DNA of 64,000 bases from Clostridium senegalense JC122 (GCF_000285575.1 NZ_HE611052.1:233154-297153), one strand, 5' to 3'. Positions 18,735 to 27,679 are shown, counted from the stretch's first letter. Program-made: numbers and translations. Notes: a model not told the origin generated them from the letters alone.

Positions 18735-19004
18735 ATGAATAATATATTTATATTTTATCTAATTACCATGAATGTACTTGGATTCGTATTAATGTATATA
18801 GATAAAATTAAAGCTAAAAAGCACAAATGGCGTGTTAAAGAAAACACTTTACTTACCATTGTAATTTTAGGTGGTTCCTTAGGTTCACTTATAAGTATGT
18901 ATACATTTAGACACAAAACTAAACATACAAAGTTCACTTTAGGCATTCCTTTAATATTAATAATTCAAATTATATTTTTATATTATACAACATACAAAAT
19001 ATAA
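18735..19004 (+). CDS. DUF1294 small membrane protein
   Basis: 89 residues with three hydrophobic segments. The block MNVLGFVLMYIDKIKAKKHKWRVKENTLL followed by LGGSLGSLISMYTFRHKTKHTKF is the DUF1294 signature. In other bacteria the domain is often fused to a cold-shock domain; here it stands alone. Function unknown. ATTAGGAGG precedes the ATG at 18735. It is divergent from the amine oxidase. Confidence 0.9.
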   Translation: MNNIFIFYLITMNVLGFVLMYIDKIKAKKHKWRVKENTLLTIVILGGSLGSLISMYTFRHKTKHTKFTLGIPLILIIQIIFLYYTTYKI

Positions 19005-19140
19005 ATTTACTAATCACTCCTTTTATCTAATATAACTATTCAAAATTAAGTTTTTTACTCTCACTCATCTTGCAATTGCTAAAAAAATAATTACTTTGCA
19101 AAAAAATTATAATATTTTATTTGAATGTTTTTTATAAATT

Positions 19141-19178
19141 AAAAGAACACTTATTCATCACTGAATAAGTGTTCTTTT
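19141..19178. terminator. Bidirectional terminator
   Basis: Perfect 17-bp arms AAAAGAACACTTATTCA / TGAATAAGTGTTCTTTT with a 4-nt loop lie between the DUF1294 gene (+) and the Mn-catalase gene (-), with T-rich flanks in both directions. Confidence 0.9.
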
Positions 19179-19202
19179 GAAGATATTTATATTTATATTT
19201 TT

Positions 19203-19874
19203 TTATTTTCTTGGATTTTCAAATGAAGGTGGAGTTGGATTAGGAGCTTCATGAGAAGGTCCTGGATTAGATAAATTAAAGTATAGCTTAGAATCCTCAG
19301 TAACTCCAAAATCTTTATTGGAACCAGTATTTTGCACTTTATTTAACGCTTCTCTAAATAATGCATTATGTGCTTCTTCTCTATTAAGTAAGAAATCGAT
19401 GGTTGCTCTAACTTCTTTATCATCAATTTGGCGATATAAATATTCATATACAACTTTTGCTCTTTGCTCAGATGCTATATTAGATAATAGGTCTGCAACT
19501 AAATCACCTGTTACAGTTACATAATCAGCAGTCCATGGTGCGCCTGATGAATTGATTAATACTGGTGATAAGCCACATTGGACATGTGTTTGAATTTCTC
19601 CACTATTAACTTCGTTAATGTTTACATCATGACCATTTAATAAATTTATAGTTTGAGCCACCATTTCCATATGACTAAGCTCTTCTGCCGCTATATCTAA
19701 AAATAAATCTTTTATTTCTGGATCTTTGATTCTAAAACTTTGAGCCATATATTGCATTGCTGCTTTAAGTTCACCGTTGCCTCCACCTAATTGTTCTTGC
19801 ATTAAAACTGCATATTGAGGATTAGGTCTTTCAACTTTCACCTCATGTAGTAATTGTTTTTTGTGTTCAAACAT
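19203..19874 (-). CDS. Manganese catalase (CotJC-like)
   Basis: 223 residues with the ferritin-like four-helix bundle of dimanganese catalases: EQLGGGNGELKAAMQYMAQSF, DIAAEELSHMEMVA and LLNREEAHNALFREAL provide the Glu/His metal ligands (E, ExxH, E, ExxH pattern). It breaks down H2O2 without heme. Clostridial members are often spore-coat-associated (CotJC type), so a spore role is plausible. The C-terminus is a proline-rich tail (SNPGPSHEAPNPTPPSFENPRK). The start is ATG 19874 after TTTGGAGGTG; the upstream TTG at 19889 lies inside that RBS. No cotJA/cotJB gene is adjacent. Confidence 0.93.
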   Translation of the reverse strand: MFEHKKQLLHEVKVERPNPQYAVLMQEQLGGGNGELKAAMQYMAQSFRIKDPEIKDLFLDIAAEELSHMEMVAQTINLLNGHDVNINEVNSGEIQTHVQCGLSPVLINSSGAPWTADYVTVTGDLVADLLSNIASEQRAKVVYEYLYRQIDDKEVRATIDFLLNREEAHNALFREALNKVQNTGSNKDFGVTEDSKLYFNLSNPGPSHEAPNPTPPSFENPRK

Positions 19875-19995
19875 GAACAGCACCTCCAAATAATAAATTT
19901 CAGATTTATTATTTCCTACTACATATTTTATATACCTATATAAATATTAAATAAAAAACAGGACTCTAAGTAAAATTAGAAATCCTGTTTTTATT

Positions 19996-20655
19996 CTATT
20001 GAGCTACTTTTTCTGGTTTATTATATTGCACTCCAAAAGTATCTACTGTTATCTTTTTAATTTTAATTTCTTTTACTGGTTTATCATTTTTATCTGTCTC
20101 TACATTTGCTATTTTATCCACAACTTCAAGTCCCTCTACCACTTTACCAAAAGCAGCATATTGATCATCTAAATGTGGTGCAGTATCATGCATTATAAAA
20201 AATTGAGAACCAGCTGAATCAGGATCTTGTGCTCTTGCCATTGATAAAACACCTTTCTCATGTTTTAACACATTCTGCTCAAATCCATTTTCTTTAAATT
20301 CACCTTTAATAGTATATCCTGGACCACCAGTTCCATCCCCCTGTGGATCTCCACCTTGAATCATAAATCCTTTTATAACTCTATGAAATATTAAACCATC
20401 ATAAAAATTAGAATTAGCTAATGATATAAAATTTCTAACAGTGTTTGGTGCTAAATCAGGATATAACTCTGCCTTTATAACAGAACCATCCTCCAATTCT
20501 ATTTTGGCAATTGGATTTTTCCCGTTTTCTCCTTTTTCACTTTTAACTACAGTTGGAACTTCCTCTTTGTCCTCTTGTTTTTTAGTACATCCAGAAATTA
20601 CAACTGTCACTCCAATTATAATTAATAATATTAGTGCTATGTATTTTTTGCTCAT
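19996..20655 (-). CDS. Lipoprotein cyclophilin-type peptidyl-prolyl isomerase
   Basis: 219 residues. The N-terminus carries a lipobox (VVISGC), so the protein is expected to be lipid-anchored outside the membrane. From about residue 50 there is a complete cyclophilin domain: [31 protein letters not shown] (with catalytic Arg), [20 protein letters not shown] and [18 protein letters not shown]. It speeds cis-trans isomerisation of X-Pro bonds in exported proteins. The start is ATG 20655 after AAAGGAG; an upstream in-frame start at 20694 lacks an RBS. Monocistronic. Confidence 0.93.
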   Translation of the reverse strand: MSKKYIALILLIIIGVTVVISGCTKKQEDKEEVPTVVKSEKGENGKNPIAKIELEDGSVIKAELYPDLAPNTVRNFISLANSNFYDGLIFHRVIKGFMIQGGDPQGDGTGGPGYTIKGEFKENGFEQNVLKHEKGVLSMARAQDPDSAGSQFFIMHDTAPHLDDQYAAFGKVVEGLEVVDKIANVETDKNDKPVKEIKIKKITVDTFGVQYNKPEKVAQ

Positions 20656-20942
20656 AAAAATCTCCTTTCTTGAGTTTTGATTAAATTTTACCATATTTAT
20701 AAATGAAGTAAAATATTTATATTTAATCTAAATTAAAATAAAGATAATTTGTTACTTAGAAAGTATTTTATTTGCTTAAAATTTTAATAACTTAATAATA
20801 TCTAATGTTTATTACAAAGCTGTGACGACTAAAAAATATATTTACTTAGATATATTAAGTGCCACAATATATCAGTCTCATAAAATATAATTTTTAAATT
20901 ACTATCTTTTTATTTTCAACATATTTATTTAATTAAAATATA
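20656..20942. other. Gene-free spacer
   Basis: AT-rich spacer between the cyclophilin start and the terminator of the small 47-residue gene. I see no ORF, RNA or strong hairpin in it. Confidence 0.5.
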
Positions 20943-20995
20943 AAACCATGGATTTTATATCAAAGTAATATATTCTATGATTAAATCCATGGTTT
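20943..20995 (-). terminator. Hairpin downstream of the 47-residue ORF
   Basis: Arms AAACCATGGATTT and AAATCCATGGTTT (13 bp perfect, 27-nt loop), followed on the minus strand by TATATTTTAATT. It supports an independent short transcript. Confidence 0.55.
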
Positions 20996-20999
20996 ATTC

Positions 21000-21143
21000 T
21001 TAATTATTATTTTTTTCTAAAGACCACTGTAAAATTTCTTCATATTTAGGATATTCACTTGTTGGTACCTTATTAAAAGTATCATAGTCATAATCATATA
21101 ATACTTCTATATCTTCTTTTTCTTTAGTATAAATTTTTCTCAT
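21000..21143 (-). CDS. Small unrecognised 47-residue protein
   Basis: The frame MRKIYTKEKEDIEVLYDYDY... ends EEILQWSLEKNNN. It is acidic and rich in Asp, Glu and Tyr, soluble, with no transmembrane segment or cysteine. It begins at ATG 21143, with GAAAGGA directly adjacent (spacing shorter than usual), and is followed by a terminator-like hairpin at 20943-20995. No homologue is recognised. The next gene upstream is copZ, which has its own terminator, so this is probably a separate unit. Confidence 0.5.
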   Translation of the reverse strand: MRKIYTKEKEDIEVLYDYDYDTFNKVPTSEYPKYEEILQWSLEKNNN

Positions 21144-21278
21144 TCCTTTCTTTAAATATATATAATTATATTAATATATATTATCAACATATAAATCAAA
21201 CTTTATGTATTATACTGCAATTTTTAAATTTAGTCCAAATAATATATAAGTTTATTACTTATAAAAATTTTAAAATAA

Positions 21279-21317
21279 GTAAAAGGGTATTTTCTTAAAT
21301 TTCAAATACCCTTTTAC
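21279..21317 (-). terminator. Terminator of the copper operon
   Basis: Perfect 14-bp arms GTAAAAGGGTATTT / AAATACCCTTTTAC with an 11-nt loop, 10 nt past the copZ stop. Part of the tail is T-rich on the minus strand. Confidence 0.75.
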
Positions 21318-21327
21318 ATTTTATTTA

Positions 21328-21543
21328 TTAAATTTTTTCAAAATTTACAGCTTCATATCCGTATTCATCTAATGCACTTTTTATTATGTTTTCACCAATT
21401 TCTTTATTACATTCTATTATAGCATTTTTACCTTCTAAATTGACTTCTACTGAAGTTACTCCTTCTAATTCACTTAAACACTCATTTACATGTTTAACAC
21501 AGTGCATACAACTCATTCCATTTATTTCGATTTTCATTTTCAT
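21328..21543 (-). CDS. copZ: Copper chaperone CopZ (HMA domain)
   Basis: 71 residues forming a single heavy-metal-associated domain. MKIEINGMSCMHCVKHV carries the MxCxxC copper-binding loop, followed by EGVTSVEVNLEGKNAIIEC. It carries Cu(I) in the cytoplasm to CopA and to the CsoR repressor. AAAGGAG precedes the ATG at 21543. It is the last gene of csoR-copA-copZ, 56 nt after copA, and ends at a terminator. Confidence 0.95.
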   Translation of the reverse strand: MKMKIEINGMSCMHCVKHVNECLSELEGVTSVEVNLEGKNAIIECNKEIGENIIKSALDEYGYEAVNFEKI

Positions 21544-21599
21544 AATTTTATCTCCTTTAATTATAATTTATATAAAGTTTTATAATTTTAAACTTTAAT

Positions 21600-24041
21600 T
21601 TACTCCTTGAAATTTTTAAGTCTTAATGCATTTAAAAGCACAGAAACTGAACTAAAACTCATAGCTAAAGCTGCAATCATAGGATTTAAAAGTGGACCTT
21701 TAAAAATATGAAGTACGCCCATAGCTATTGGTAATCCTAATGTATTGTACCCAAATGCCCAAAATAAATTTTCTTTAATATTTTTTATTGTTTTATCACT
21801 TAATTTAATAGCTAGAGGAACATCTATAAGGTCACTTTTCATTAAAACTACATCTGCTGATTCAATTGCTACATCTGTTCCCGATCCAATTGCTATTCCT
21901 ATATCAGCCTTAGCAAGTGCTGGGGCATCATTTATTCCATCTCCAACCATAGCAGTTTTCTTCCCATTATTTTGAAATTCTTCAATAACTGAAGCTTTCT
22001 CATTAGGAAGAACATCTGAAACTACAACATCTAGACCAACTTCTTTAGCTATTGCACTAGCTGTTATTTTATTATCGCCTGTAAGCATCGCTACTTCTAT
22101 ACCCATAGAATGTAACTTTTCTATAGCTTCTTTACTGCTTTTCTTAACAGTATCTGCAACAGCTATAATTCCTTTTAATTCACTATTTATTGCAATAAAC
22201 ATAGGCGTTTTACCTTGCTCTGCTAAGCTTTTATAATCATCATTAAAATCCTCTATATCTATATTATTTGAAATCATAAGTTTATCATTACCAAGTAAAA
22301 TATTATCATTTTCTATTTCACACTTAATTCCTTTACCTTGTATAGCTTTAAACTTATCAACAGCCTTAAACTCTAAATTTTTCTCTTTAGCTTTTAAAAC
22401 TATAGCTTCTCCTAATGGATGTTCTGATCCCTTTTCCGCTGATGCTGCAATTAATAATAAGTTTTCATCACTAATATTTTTACTGATTATGTCTGTAACT
22501 TTAGGCTTACCTTCAGTTATTGTTCCTGTTTTATCAAAAACTACAGTTTCTATTTTATGAGTTTCTTCCAATGCAGTTCCACTTTTAAAAAGAACTCCCA
22601 TTTCAGCTCCCTTTCCTGTACCAACCATAATAGCTGTTGGAGTAGCTAATCCTAAAGCACACGGACAAGCAATTACAAGAACAGAAGTAAATATAGTAAG
22701 TGCAAATACAAAATCCTTTTCATATACATACCAACCTATAGAAGATATTAATGCAAGTATTATTACAGTAGGCACAAAATATCCAGAAACTACATCTGCA
22801 AGCCTTGCTATCGGTGCTTTCGACCCTTGTGCCTCTTCTACTAACTTAATTATTTGAGCAAGAGCTGTATCACCACCAACCTTAGTTGCTTTATATTTAA
22901 TATGCCCATTTTTATTTATGCTAGCACCAATAACATTACTTCCTTTAGCTTTTTCAACTGGTATACTTTCCCCAGTTAACATACTTTCATCTATAGAAGT
23001 TGTTCCATAAACAACAATTCCGTCTACAGGAAGCTTTTCACCTGGTTTTACAATTACTATATCAGAAACTTCAACATCATCTATTGGAATTACAATTTCT
23101 TTTCCATCTCTTTCAATTGTTGCTGTTTTAGGTGTAAGACCCATAAGTTTTTTTATAGCTTCTGATGTTTTTCCTTTTGTTTTTGACTCTAAATATTTTC
23201 CAAGAGTAATTAAAGTTAATATTGTTGCTGCTGATTCGAAATATAACTTTTCATGAACAGCATGTCCGTTTCCATTATAAATTTCAATCATTGCATATAT
23301 ACTATACAAATAAGATGCCAAAGAACCAATTGATATAAGTGAATCCATATTAGGATTTCCTTTAATTAATGACTTAAATCCAACTCTAAAAAACTTATTC
23401 CCTATAATTATCACTAATGTTGTTAATATAAATTGTATTAAAGCAAAATTAAAGGGATTTTTCATAGGATTTATCATGGTAGGTAACTTCAATCCAAACA
23501 TAGATCCCATTGATATTATGAGTAAAGGTATTGTTATTACTGAAGATGCTACTAATCTATTAAAGAGATTTTTACTGTCTTTTTCTTTTCTTTCTTTGTC
23601 TTTATCTATAGAATCATTTTCTAAATTTATTACTAAATATCCAGCTTTTTTTATAGCTTCTTTTATTTTAGATATATGAATTTTATCTTTTTCAAATTCT
23701 ACTGTTAATTTTTCATTTGCTAAATTAACATTAGCATTAACTACCCCGTCTAATCTTTTAACTGTTCTTTCAACTGCTTTAGAACAAGCTGCACAGGTCA
23801 TGCCTCCAATTTTCACTGTTCTAATTACAGTATCTAACGTTGCCTTATAACCGCCTTTTTCTATAGCATCTATTATAGTTTCTAACATAACTTTCTCTTT
23901 ATCAAAAGTTATGTTTAATTTTCCTGTTGCTAAGTTTACATTTGAACTTTCAACGCCATCAAGCTTTCTTGTTATTCTCTCAACTGCTTTTGAACAAGCT
24001 GCACAGGTCATTCCTTCTATCTTAATGTTCTTATTATCCAT
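21600..24041 (-). CDS. copA: Copper-exporting P1B-type ATPase
   Basis: 813 residues. Two N-terminal HMA domains each carry GMTCAACSKAVER (about residues 8-20 and 81-93). Eight TM helices follow, with the CPCALGLATP copper-translocation motif, the phosphorylation site DKTGTITEGKP, the TGES actuator loop, SEHPLG in the nucleotide domain and GDGINDAPALAKAD. This full set defines a Cu(I) exporter. The ATG at 24041 follows GAAAGGAGAGG. It lies between csoR and copZ, with the CsoR operator upstream of the operon. Confidence 0.97.
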   Translation of the reverse strand: MDNKNIKIEGMTCAACSKAVERITRKLDGVESSNVNLATGKLNITFDKEKVMLETIIDAIEKGGYKATLDTVIRTVKIGGMTCAACSKAVERTVKRLDGVVNANVNLANEKLTVEFEKDKIHISKIKEAIKKAGYLVINLENDSIDKDKERKEKDSKNLFNRLVASSVITIPLLIISMGSMFGLKLPTMINPMKNPFNFALIQFILTTLVIIIGNKFFRVGFKSLIKGNPNMDSLISIGSLASYLYSIYAMIEIYNGNGHAVHEKLYFESAATILTLITLGKYLESKTKGKTSEAIKKLMGLTPKTATIERDGKEIVIPIDDVEVSDIVIVKPGEKLPVDGIVVYGTTSIDESMLTGESIPVEKAKGSNVIGASINKNGHIKYKATKVGGDTALAQIIKLVEEAQGSKAPIARLADVVSGYFVPTVIILALISSIGWYVYEKDFVFALTIFTSVLVIACPCALGLATPTAIMVGTGKGAEMGVLFKSGTALEETHKIETVVFDKTGTITEGKPKVTDIISKNISDENLLLIAASAEKGSEHPLGEAIVLKAKEKNLEFKAVDKFKAIQGKGIKCEIENDNILLGNDKLMISNNIDIEDFNDDYKSLAEQGKTPMFIAINSELKGIIAVADTVKKSSKEAIEKLHSMGIEVAMLTGDNKITASAIAKEVGLDVVVSDVLPNEKASVIEEFQNNGKKTAMVGDGINDAPALAKADIGIAIGSGTDVAIESADVVLMKSDLIDVPLAIKLSDKTIKNIKENLFWAFGYNTLGLPIAMGVLHIFKGPLLNPMIAALAMSFSSVSVLLNALRLKNFKE

Positions 24042-24142
24042 ACCCCTCTCCTTTCGCTATATAGAGTTTTAAATTTAAATTTTAACTTTGGTAAACTATT
24101 TATATCTTTTTATAATCTAAATATTAATCTTTTGTATTGCAA

Positions 24143-24406
24143 CTATTTAGCTAACTTTTCAATAATCATCATAACTTCTTCTAATTTTGTGTCTAAATCG
24201 CCTTCACAACAAGAATTTTTTACACAATGAGTAAGATGTTGCTTTATTATCTCCGAATTAGCTTTCTTTAATAAAGATTGAGATGCGATTATTTGATTAG
24301 ATATATCAATACAATATCTTTCATCTTCAATCATTCTTATAATTCCTTCTATTTGCCCTTTAGCAATTTTTAAATACTTTACAGCATTTTTCTTTTCTTG
24401 ATTCAT
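24143..24406 (-). CDS. csoR: Copper-sensing repressor CsoR
   Basis: 87 residues, all-helical CsoR/RcnR family: LKIAKGQIEGIIRMIEDERYCIDISNQIIASQSLLKKA followed by HLTHCVKNSC. The Cys of YCIDI with His and Cys of HLTHC give the Cu(I)-binding C-H-C set. Apo-CsoR represses the copper operon and releases DNA when Cu(I) binds. The start is ATG 24406 with AAAGGAG 6 nt upstream; the in-frame GTG at 24424 contains that RBS and overlaps the operator, so it is rejected. First gene of csoR-copA-copZ. Confidence 0.93.
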   Translation of the reverse strand: MNQEKKNAVKYLKIAKGQIEGIIRMIEDERYCIDISNQIIASQSLLKKANSEIIKQHLTHCVKNSCCEGDLDTKLEEVMMIIEKLAK

Positions 24407-24423
24407 AAAACTACTCCTTTCCA

Positions 24424-24443
24424 CCCCACCCCCGAGGGGTATA
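24424..24443 (-). promoter_or_regulatory. CsoR-type operator of the copper operon
   Basis: ACCCCCGAGGGGTAT lies just upstream of csoR and matches the GC-rich pseudo-palindrome bound by CsoR (ATACCCCNNNGGGGTAT type). It stands out in this AT-rich DNA. Autorepression of csoR and control of copAZ is the expected role. Confidence 0.85.
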
Positions 24444-24488
24444 AGTTCAATATAATACTTTTATTTTATTTTGTCAATACTATATAAA

Positions 24489-24622
24489 TTTATTAAATAA
24501 CTTTAAAATATTTTCATACAAGATTCAGCATTAAATTCTAAGTAATTTGGAGGATGCCTCACTATTTTAGGTATGCAAGTTTTTAAATGGATAATTCTTA
24601 AAGTCAACTTACAATCCTATAT
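24489..24622 (+). repeat. Dispersed ~130-bp repeat, copy B
   Basis: Aligns end to end with copy A (216-350, opposite strand); the first ~45 bases, through ACAAGATTCAGCATT, are almost identical. The middle differs (GTAATTTGGAGGATGCCTCA) while the closing AGTCAACTT...CCTATA is kept. It lies between the csoR promoter region and an unrelated lipoprotein gene and codes for nothing obvious. Confidence 0.8.
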
Positions 24623-24891
24623 ATAATTTAAAATTTATTAAAATATGAATTAATAATATTTCCTCAAGTCTATATGTATACAAACATATACGCAAAGCCA
24701 ACATCCTTATTCCAGTAATTTTTTAATTTATTGCTACATTTTATAATAAAGAACTTAAATAAGTTATCCATTGAAAGTTCATTTAGACACTTTATAGTTT
24801 TTTATCTTTATTTTTTTAACACTATAAATTTTCAGGCTTGACTTTACGTATATGCTTGGAATTCTATACTATTAATCTAATTTCAAATTAT
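24623..24891. other. Gene-free spacer after repeat copy B
   Basis: No ORF is supported. The segment near 24836-24870 (TTGACTTTACGTATATGCTTGGAATTC) faintly echoes the closing motif of the dispersed repeat and may be a decayed remnant; this is speculative. Confidence 0.35.
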
Positions 24892-25383
24892 TTAAGCTTC
24901 TTTCACCTCATATTTTGCACTTTTATAAACTATGGGTTTTTTACTAGCATCATTATCTTCAAATTGAATAACCTCTATTTTATGAGTTCCTTTAACTAGA
25001 TTCTCATCAGTAAGATTTAAAGAAACTTTACTTTCTCCGAAATTTCCTTTTTCAACCAACTTTTCATCTATAAATATATAGCTTGTTTTTTTCTCATCAA
25101 AATTAGAAGTTGTTAAATCTATTTGCATTATTTTAACATCTGCTTGCGTATGTACTATAGGTATTAATCCTGTTTCACCATTTCCATCTGGTGTTGATAC
25201 TATAATAGTTCCTTCTCCCAACTCTTCTTTAAAATCTTTAGGGTAAGTAACTATTTCATCTTTAACTTTTTCCTCAATCTCTTGATTTACTTCACTTTTA
25301 ACAACTTTTTCATTTTTATTAGTACATCCTACTAAAGAAAAAAGCATTGAAAAAGCAATTAAAATTACGAAAATTTTACTCAA
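24892..25383 (-). CDS. Putative lipoprotein, unknown function
   Basis: 163 residues. The N-terminal signal with lipobox LVGC (Cys20) predicts a lipoprotein anchored outside the membrane. A Lys/Glu-rich linker (residues 22-50) leads to a beta-rich domain of about 110 residues (IIVSTPDGNGETGLIPIVHTQADVKIMQIDLTT..., ending KGTHKIEVIQFEDN). The domain resembles Ig-like or small ligand-binding folds in general character, but I cannot assign it. GGAGGGA precedes the ATG at 25383. It follows the terminator of the broken kinase gene, so it has its own promoter. Confidence 0.75.
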   Translation of the reverse strand: MSKIFVILIAFSMLFSLVGCTNKNEKVVKSEVNQEIEEKVKDEIVTYPKDFKEELGEGTIIVSTPDGNGETGLIPIVHTQADVKIMQIDLTTSNFDEKKTSYIFIDEKLVEKGNFGESKVSLNLTDENLVKGTHKIEVIQFEDNDASKKPIVYKSAKYEVKEA

Positions 25384-25403
25384 AACAATCCCTCCTCAAT
25401 AAA

Positions 25404-25437
25404 AATAACTATAATCTACATTTAGATTATAGTTATT
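25404..25437 (-). terminator. Terminator of the kinase-like gene
   Basis: Perfect 15-bp arms AATAACTATAATCTA / TAGATTATAGTTATT with a 4-nt loop, 17 nt past the stop of the kinase pseudogene, followed by TTTTTATTG. Confidence 0.9.
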
Positions 25438-25453
25438 TTTTACTAACTTCCTA

Positions 25454-26097
25454 TTATTTATTCTTATTATTTAATTCTCTCATAGCTTTTCTTATTAATC
25501 TATCTTGATGCTCTTTTTCCTTTTGTTCAAGATAAACATATATCTTTGAACTCCAATCATCATAAAGTTTTTTGTCTATATCCTTTAAAAAAGATAAAAA
25601 TTCTTCCAATCTATTTCTACTATCCATTCCTTTCATTAAATGTCTTGGATAACTTACTCGTTTCTTATATTGATTCTTAGGATCTATTACTTTTAATGAA
25701 AAATCTTCTTGTACATATAAATCCTTACATCTTATATCTAATCTTTTGTAGCCTAATTTTTTAAAATCTCTATAAAGATTTACTATATGTTCTGCAATTT
25801 CTCTATTTATAGGGTTTTTCTTAAATACTTATCTAATCTTACCCCACCTACATAATCTCTTATTATGTAGTGACTACCATGTTCATATGCTTTAGGAAAG
25901 TATTTACTTTTTCGTGACTTTACTAAAGTTTCATATTCCATTTTACAAACCTTTGTACAATTAAATATTTTTATTATTTTATTATTTGGTAATAAATAAA
26001 CAACACCATTATTACCCTTTCCCAAATACTCTGAGGTTTTTATCATTTCTTCTACTCGTCTACTTAAATAAATTGGATTACTAAAAGGTCTTGTCAT
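25454..26097 (-). pseudogene. Serine/threonine-kinase-like protein, broken by a frameshift
   Basis: The N-terminal frame (ATG 26097 after GGAGGA) reads MTRPFSNPIYLSRR..., with the glycine-rich loop YLGKGNNGVVYLL, a lysine strand (IIKIF) and a hinge-like YIIRDYVGGVRLDKYL, then stops at 25807. Adding one base near 25812-25819 (AAAAACCC on the coding strand) continues in an open frame: NPINREIAEHIVNLYRDF..., a catalytic-loop-like LDIRCKDLYV, a DFG-like VIDPKNQ, and an in-frame C-terminus to 25454. The whole would be ~214 residues, a minimal kinase-fold protein of the type annotated in clostridia as protein kinase. The target is unknown. Unlike the other frameshifts, this one is not in an A7 run. 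Confidence 0.75.
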
Positions 26098-26248
26098 AAT
26101 TCCTCCAAAATACATAGCTATTAATACTATTCTATGCATCATCGTAAATAAGTAGCCTTAATTTTTATAATATTGTTTTTGTGCATAAATCTATTAATTA
26201 TATTTAATAATATATATTGATTAAATATGTTAAAAAGGATGTTTTATT

Positions 26249-27211
26249 ATGAAAGTTCGTTTAGGATATGTTTCAATATCACTTAATCTCCCTAAAATCT
26301 CTAGTTCTAGTAATGTAACTTATAGTTATTATAATAAACTTGCTACTGAACCAGAAAAACTACAAAAACTTATAACTGTTACTAGATCTAACTTAGATGA
26401 CTTATACACTATATTAAAATATAATAAAAATAAACAAATTTCTTTTTATAGAATCACGTCCTCTTTGATTCCACTTGCAACTCATCCTGAAGTTTTTAAT
26501 TGGAATTTTAGAGAATTATTTTATGATTATTTCAATTTCATTGGAGAATATATTAAAATAAATAATTTTCGTGTAGACACTCACCCCAATGAATTTAATG
26601 TTATTAACAGTATTAATGATACTACTGTTAATAACACCATAAGAAATCTTATGTTTCATGCTAATTTATTTGAAGATTTAAAATATGAAAATGGTAAAAT
26701 GATATTACATGTTGGCGGGAAGCAAGATGGTATAGCCAAAGCTAGTATACGTTTTATTGAAAATTTTAACACCATTCCCCAATCAATTAAATCAAAAATA
26801 ATACTTGAAAATGATGATAAAAGCTTTACTGCAAAAGATACAATTAAAATTTGCAATAGTTTAAATATACCTATGGTATTAGACCTACATCATTTTAAAT
26901 GTAATAATAATAACGAATCTTTAGTTGAAATTTTAAATAATTTTTTTAAAACCTGGGAAAACCAACCTTTTCCTGCAAAAATCCATTATTCCAGTCCACG
27001 TAGTCATAAATTGGATAGAAAACATGCAGATTATATAAATCCAATAGAATTTGTGAATTTTATAAAACTATGTAGTTCCTTAGGATATGATAGCTTAGAT
27101 GTTATGCTCGAAGCAAAAAATAAAGATTTAGCACTATTCAAATTAGTAAAAGATATAAAAATTTTAAAGCCTGATTGGAAATGGCTAGATAATTCTACAT
27201 TTTTAGTGTAA
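26249..27211 (+). CDS. uvsE: UV damage endonuclease UvsE
   Basis: 320 residues matching the UVDE TIM-barrel family: MKVRLGYVSISLNLP at the start, FYRITSSLIPLATHPEV, MLHVGGKQDG-like (ILHVGGKQDG), IILENDDKSFTAKDTI, PMVLDLHHFKC and a C-terminal DVMLEAKNKDLALFKL, which together supply the metal-binding His, Asp and Glu. It nicks DNA 5' of UV photoproducts to start alternative excision repair and is common in spore formers. AAGGATG precedes the ATG at 26249. Monocistronic, with a shared terminator. Confidence 0.95.
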   Translation: MKVRLGYVSISLNLPKISSSSNVTYSYYNKLATEPEKLQKLITVTRSNLDDLYTILKYNKNKQISFYRITSSLIPLATHPEVFNWNFRELFYDYFNFIGEYIKINNFRVDTHPNEFNVINSINDTTVNNTIRNLMFHANLFEDLKYENGKMILHVGGKQDGIAKASIRFIENFNTIPQSIKSKIILENDDKSFTAKDTIKICNSLNIPMVLDLHHFKCNNNNESLVEILNNFFKTWENQPFPAKIHYSSPRSHKLDRKHADYINPIEFVNFIKLCSSLGYDSLDVMLEAKNKDLALFKLVKDIKILKPDWKWLDNSTFLV

Positions 27212-27253
27212 AAAGAACCTAGATACTATCTATTAATGCAATCTAGGTTCTTT
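27212..27253. terminator. Bidirectional terminator
   Basis: Perfect 13-bp arms AAAGAACCTAGAT / ATCTAGGTTCTTT with a 16-nt loop, directly after the uvsE stop and before the convergent Cys-rich gene. Confidence 0.85.
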
Positions 27254-27262
27254 ATCTATACT

Positions 27263-27679
27263 TTATTTATTTCTTTTATAAGTAATTAATCCAGGGCATA
27301 CCTCATCACCAAGTTCTTTACCTTCATCTAATAATTCTTTTAACTCTTCAACATCATCTATATAGCTTAAATTTTCTTCATTATCAAATACATCTACATA
27401 CTCAGTAGCTTCTTCCTTTAAGTCATATGAATCATTTTCTAAATTATCATCTTCCAAATCAAAATCACTAAATTCTTCAATGTCTATGTTAATTTTTTCT
27501 TTTTCATCTTCTTTATTTTCAAAGACTTCATCTATTTTTATAGCTCTAATATCATAACCCTCTAACTCTAAGCATTTTCCACAGTTATTACAAACTTTCT
27601 TTCTATCTAATTCACATAACTCACATTCTTTACAATCATTACACAATTTATTTTCATTAAAGATACAGTTTTTGCTCAT
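27263..27679 (-). CDS. Cysteine-rich, acidic conserved hypothetical protein
   Basis: 138 residues. The first 40 contain eight cysteines in close pairs (CIFNENKLCNDCKECELCELD, then VCNNCGKCLELEG), a likely Zn or Fe-S site. The rest is strongly acidic, with long runs of Glu/Asp (residues 55-115), ending GDEVCPGLITYKRNK with one further Cys. No known domain is recognised. The architecture of a metal-binding head plus a flexible acidic body suggests an interaction or scaffold protein; that is inference. GAAGGTTG precedes the ATG at 27679. It is a single gene. Confidence 0.7.
   Translation of the reverse strand: MSKNCIFNENKLCNDCKECELCELDRKKVCNNCGKCLELEGYDIRAIKIDEVFENKEDEKEKINIDIEEFSDFDLEDDNLENDSYDLKEEATEYVDVFDNEENLSYIDDVEELKELLDEGKELGDEVCPGLITYKRNK

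Noticed and set aside
24407-24424. Upstream GTG start for csoR
   Set aside because: The GTG contains the ribosome-binding site of the ATG at 24406 and overlaps the operator.
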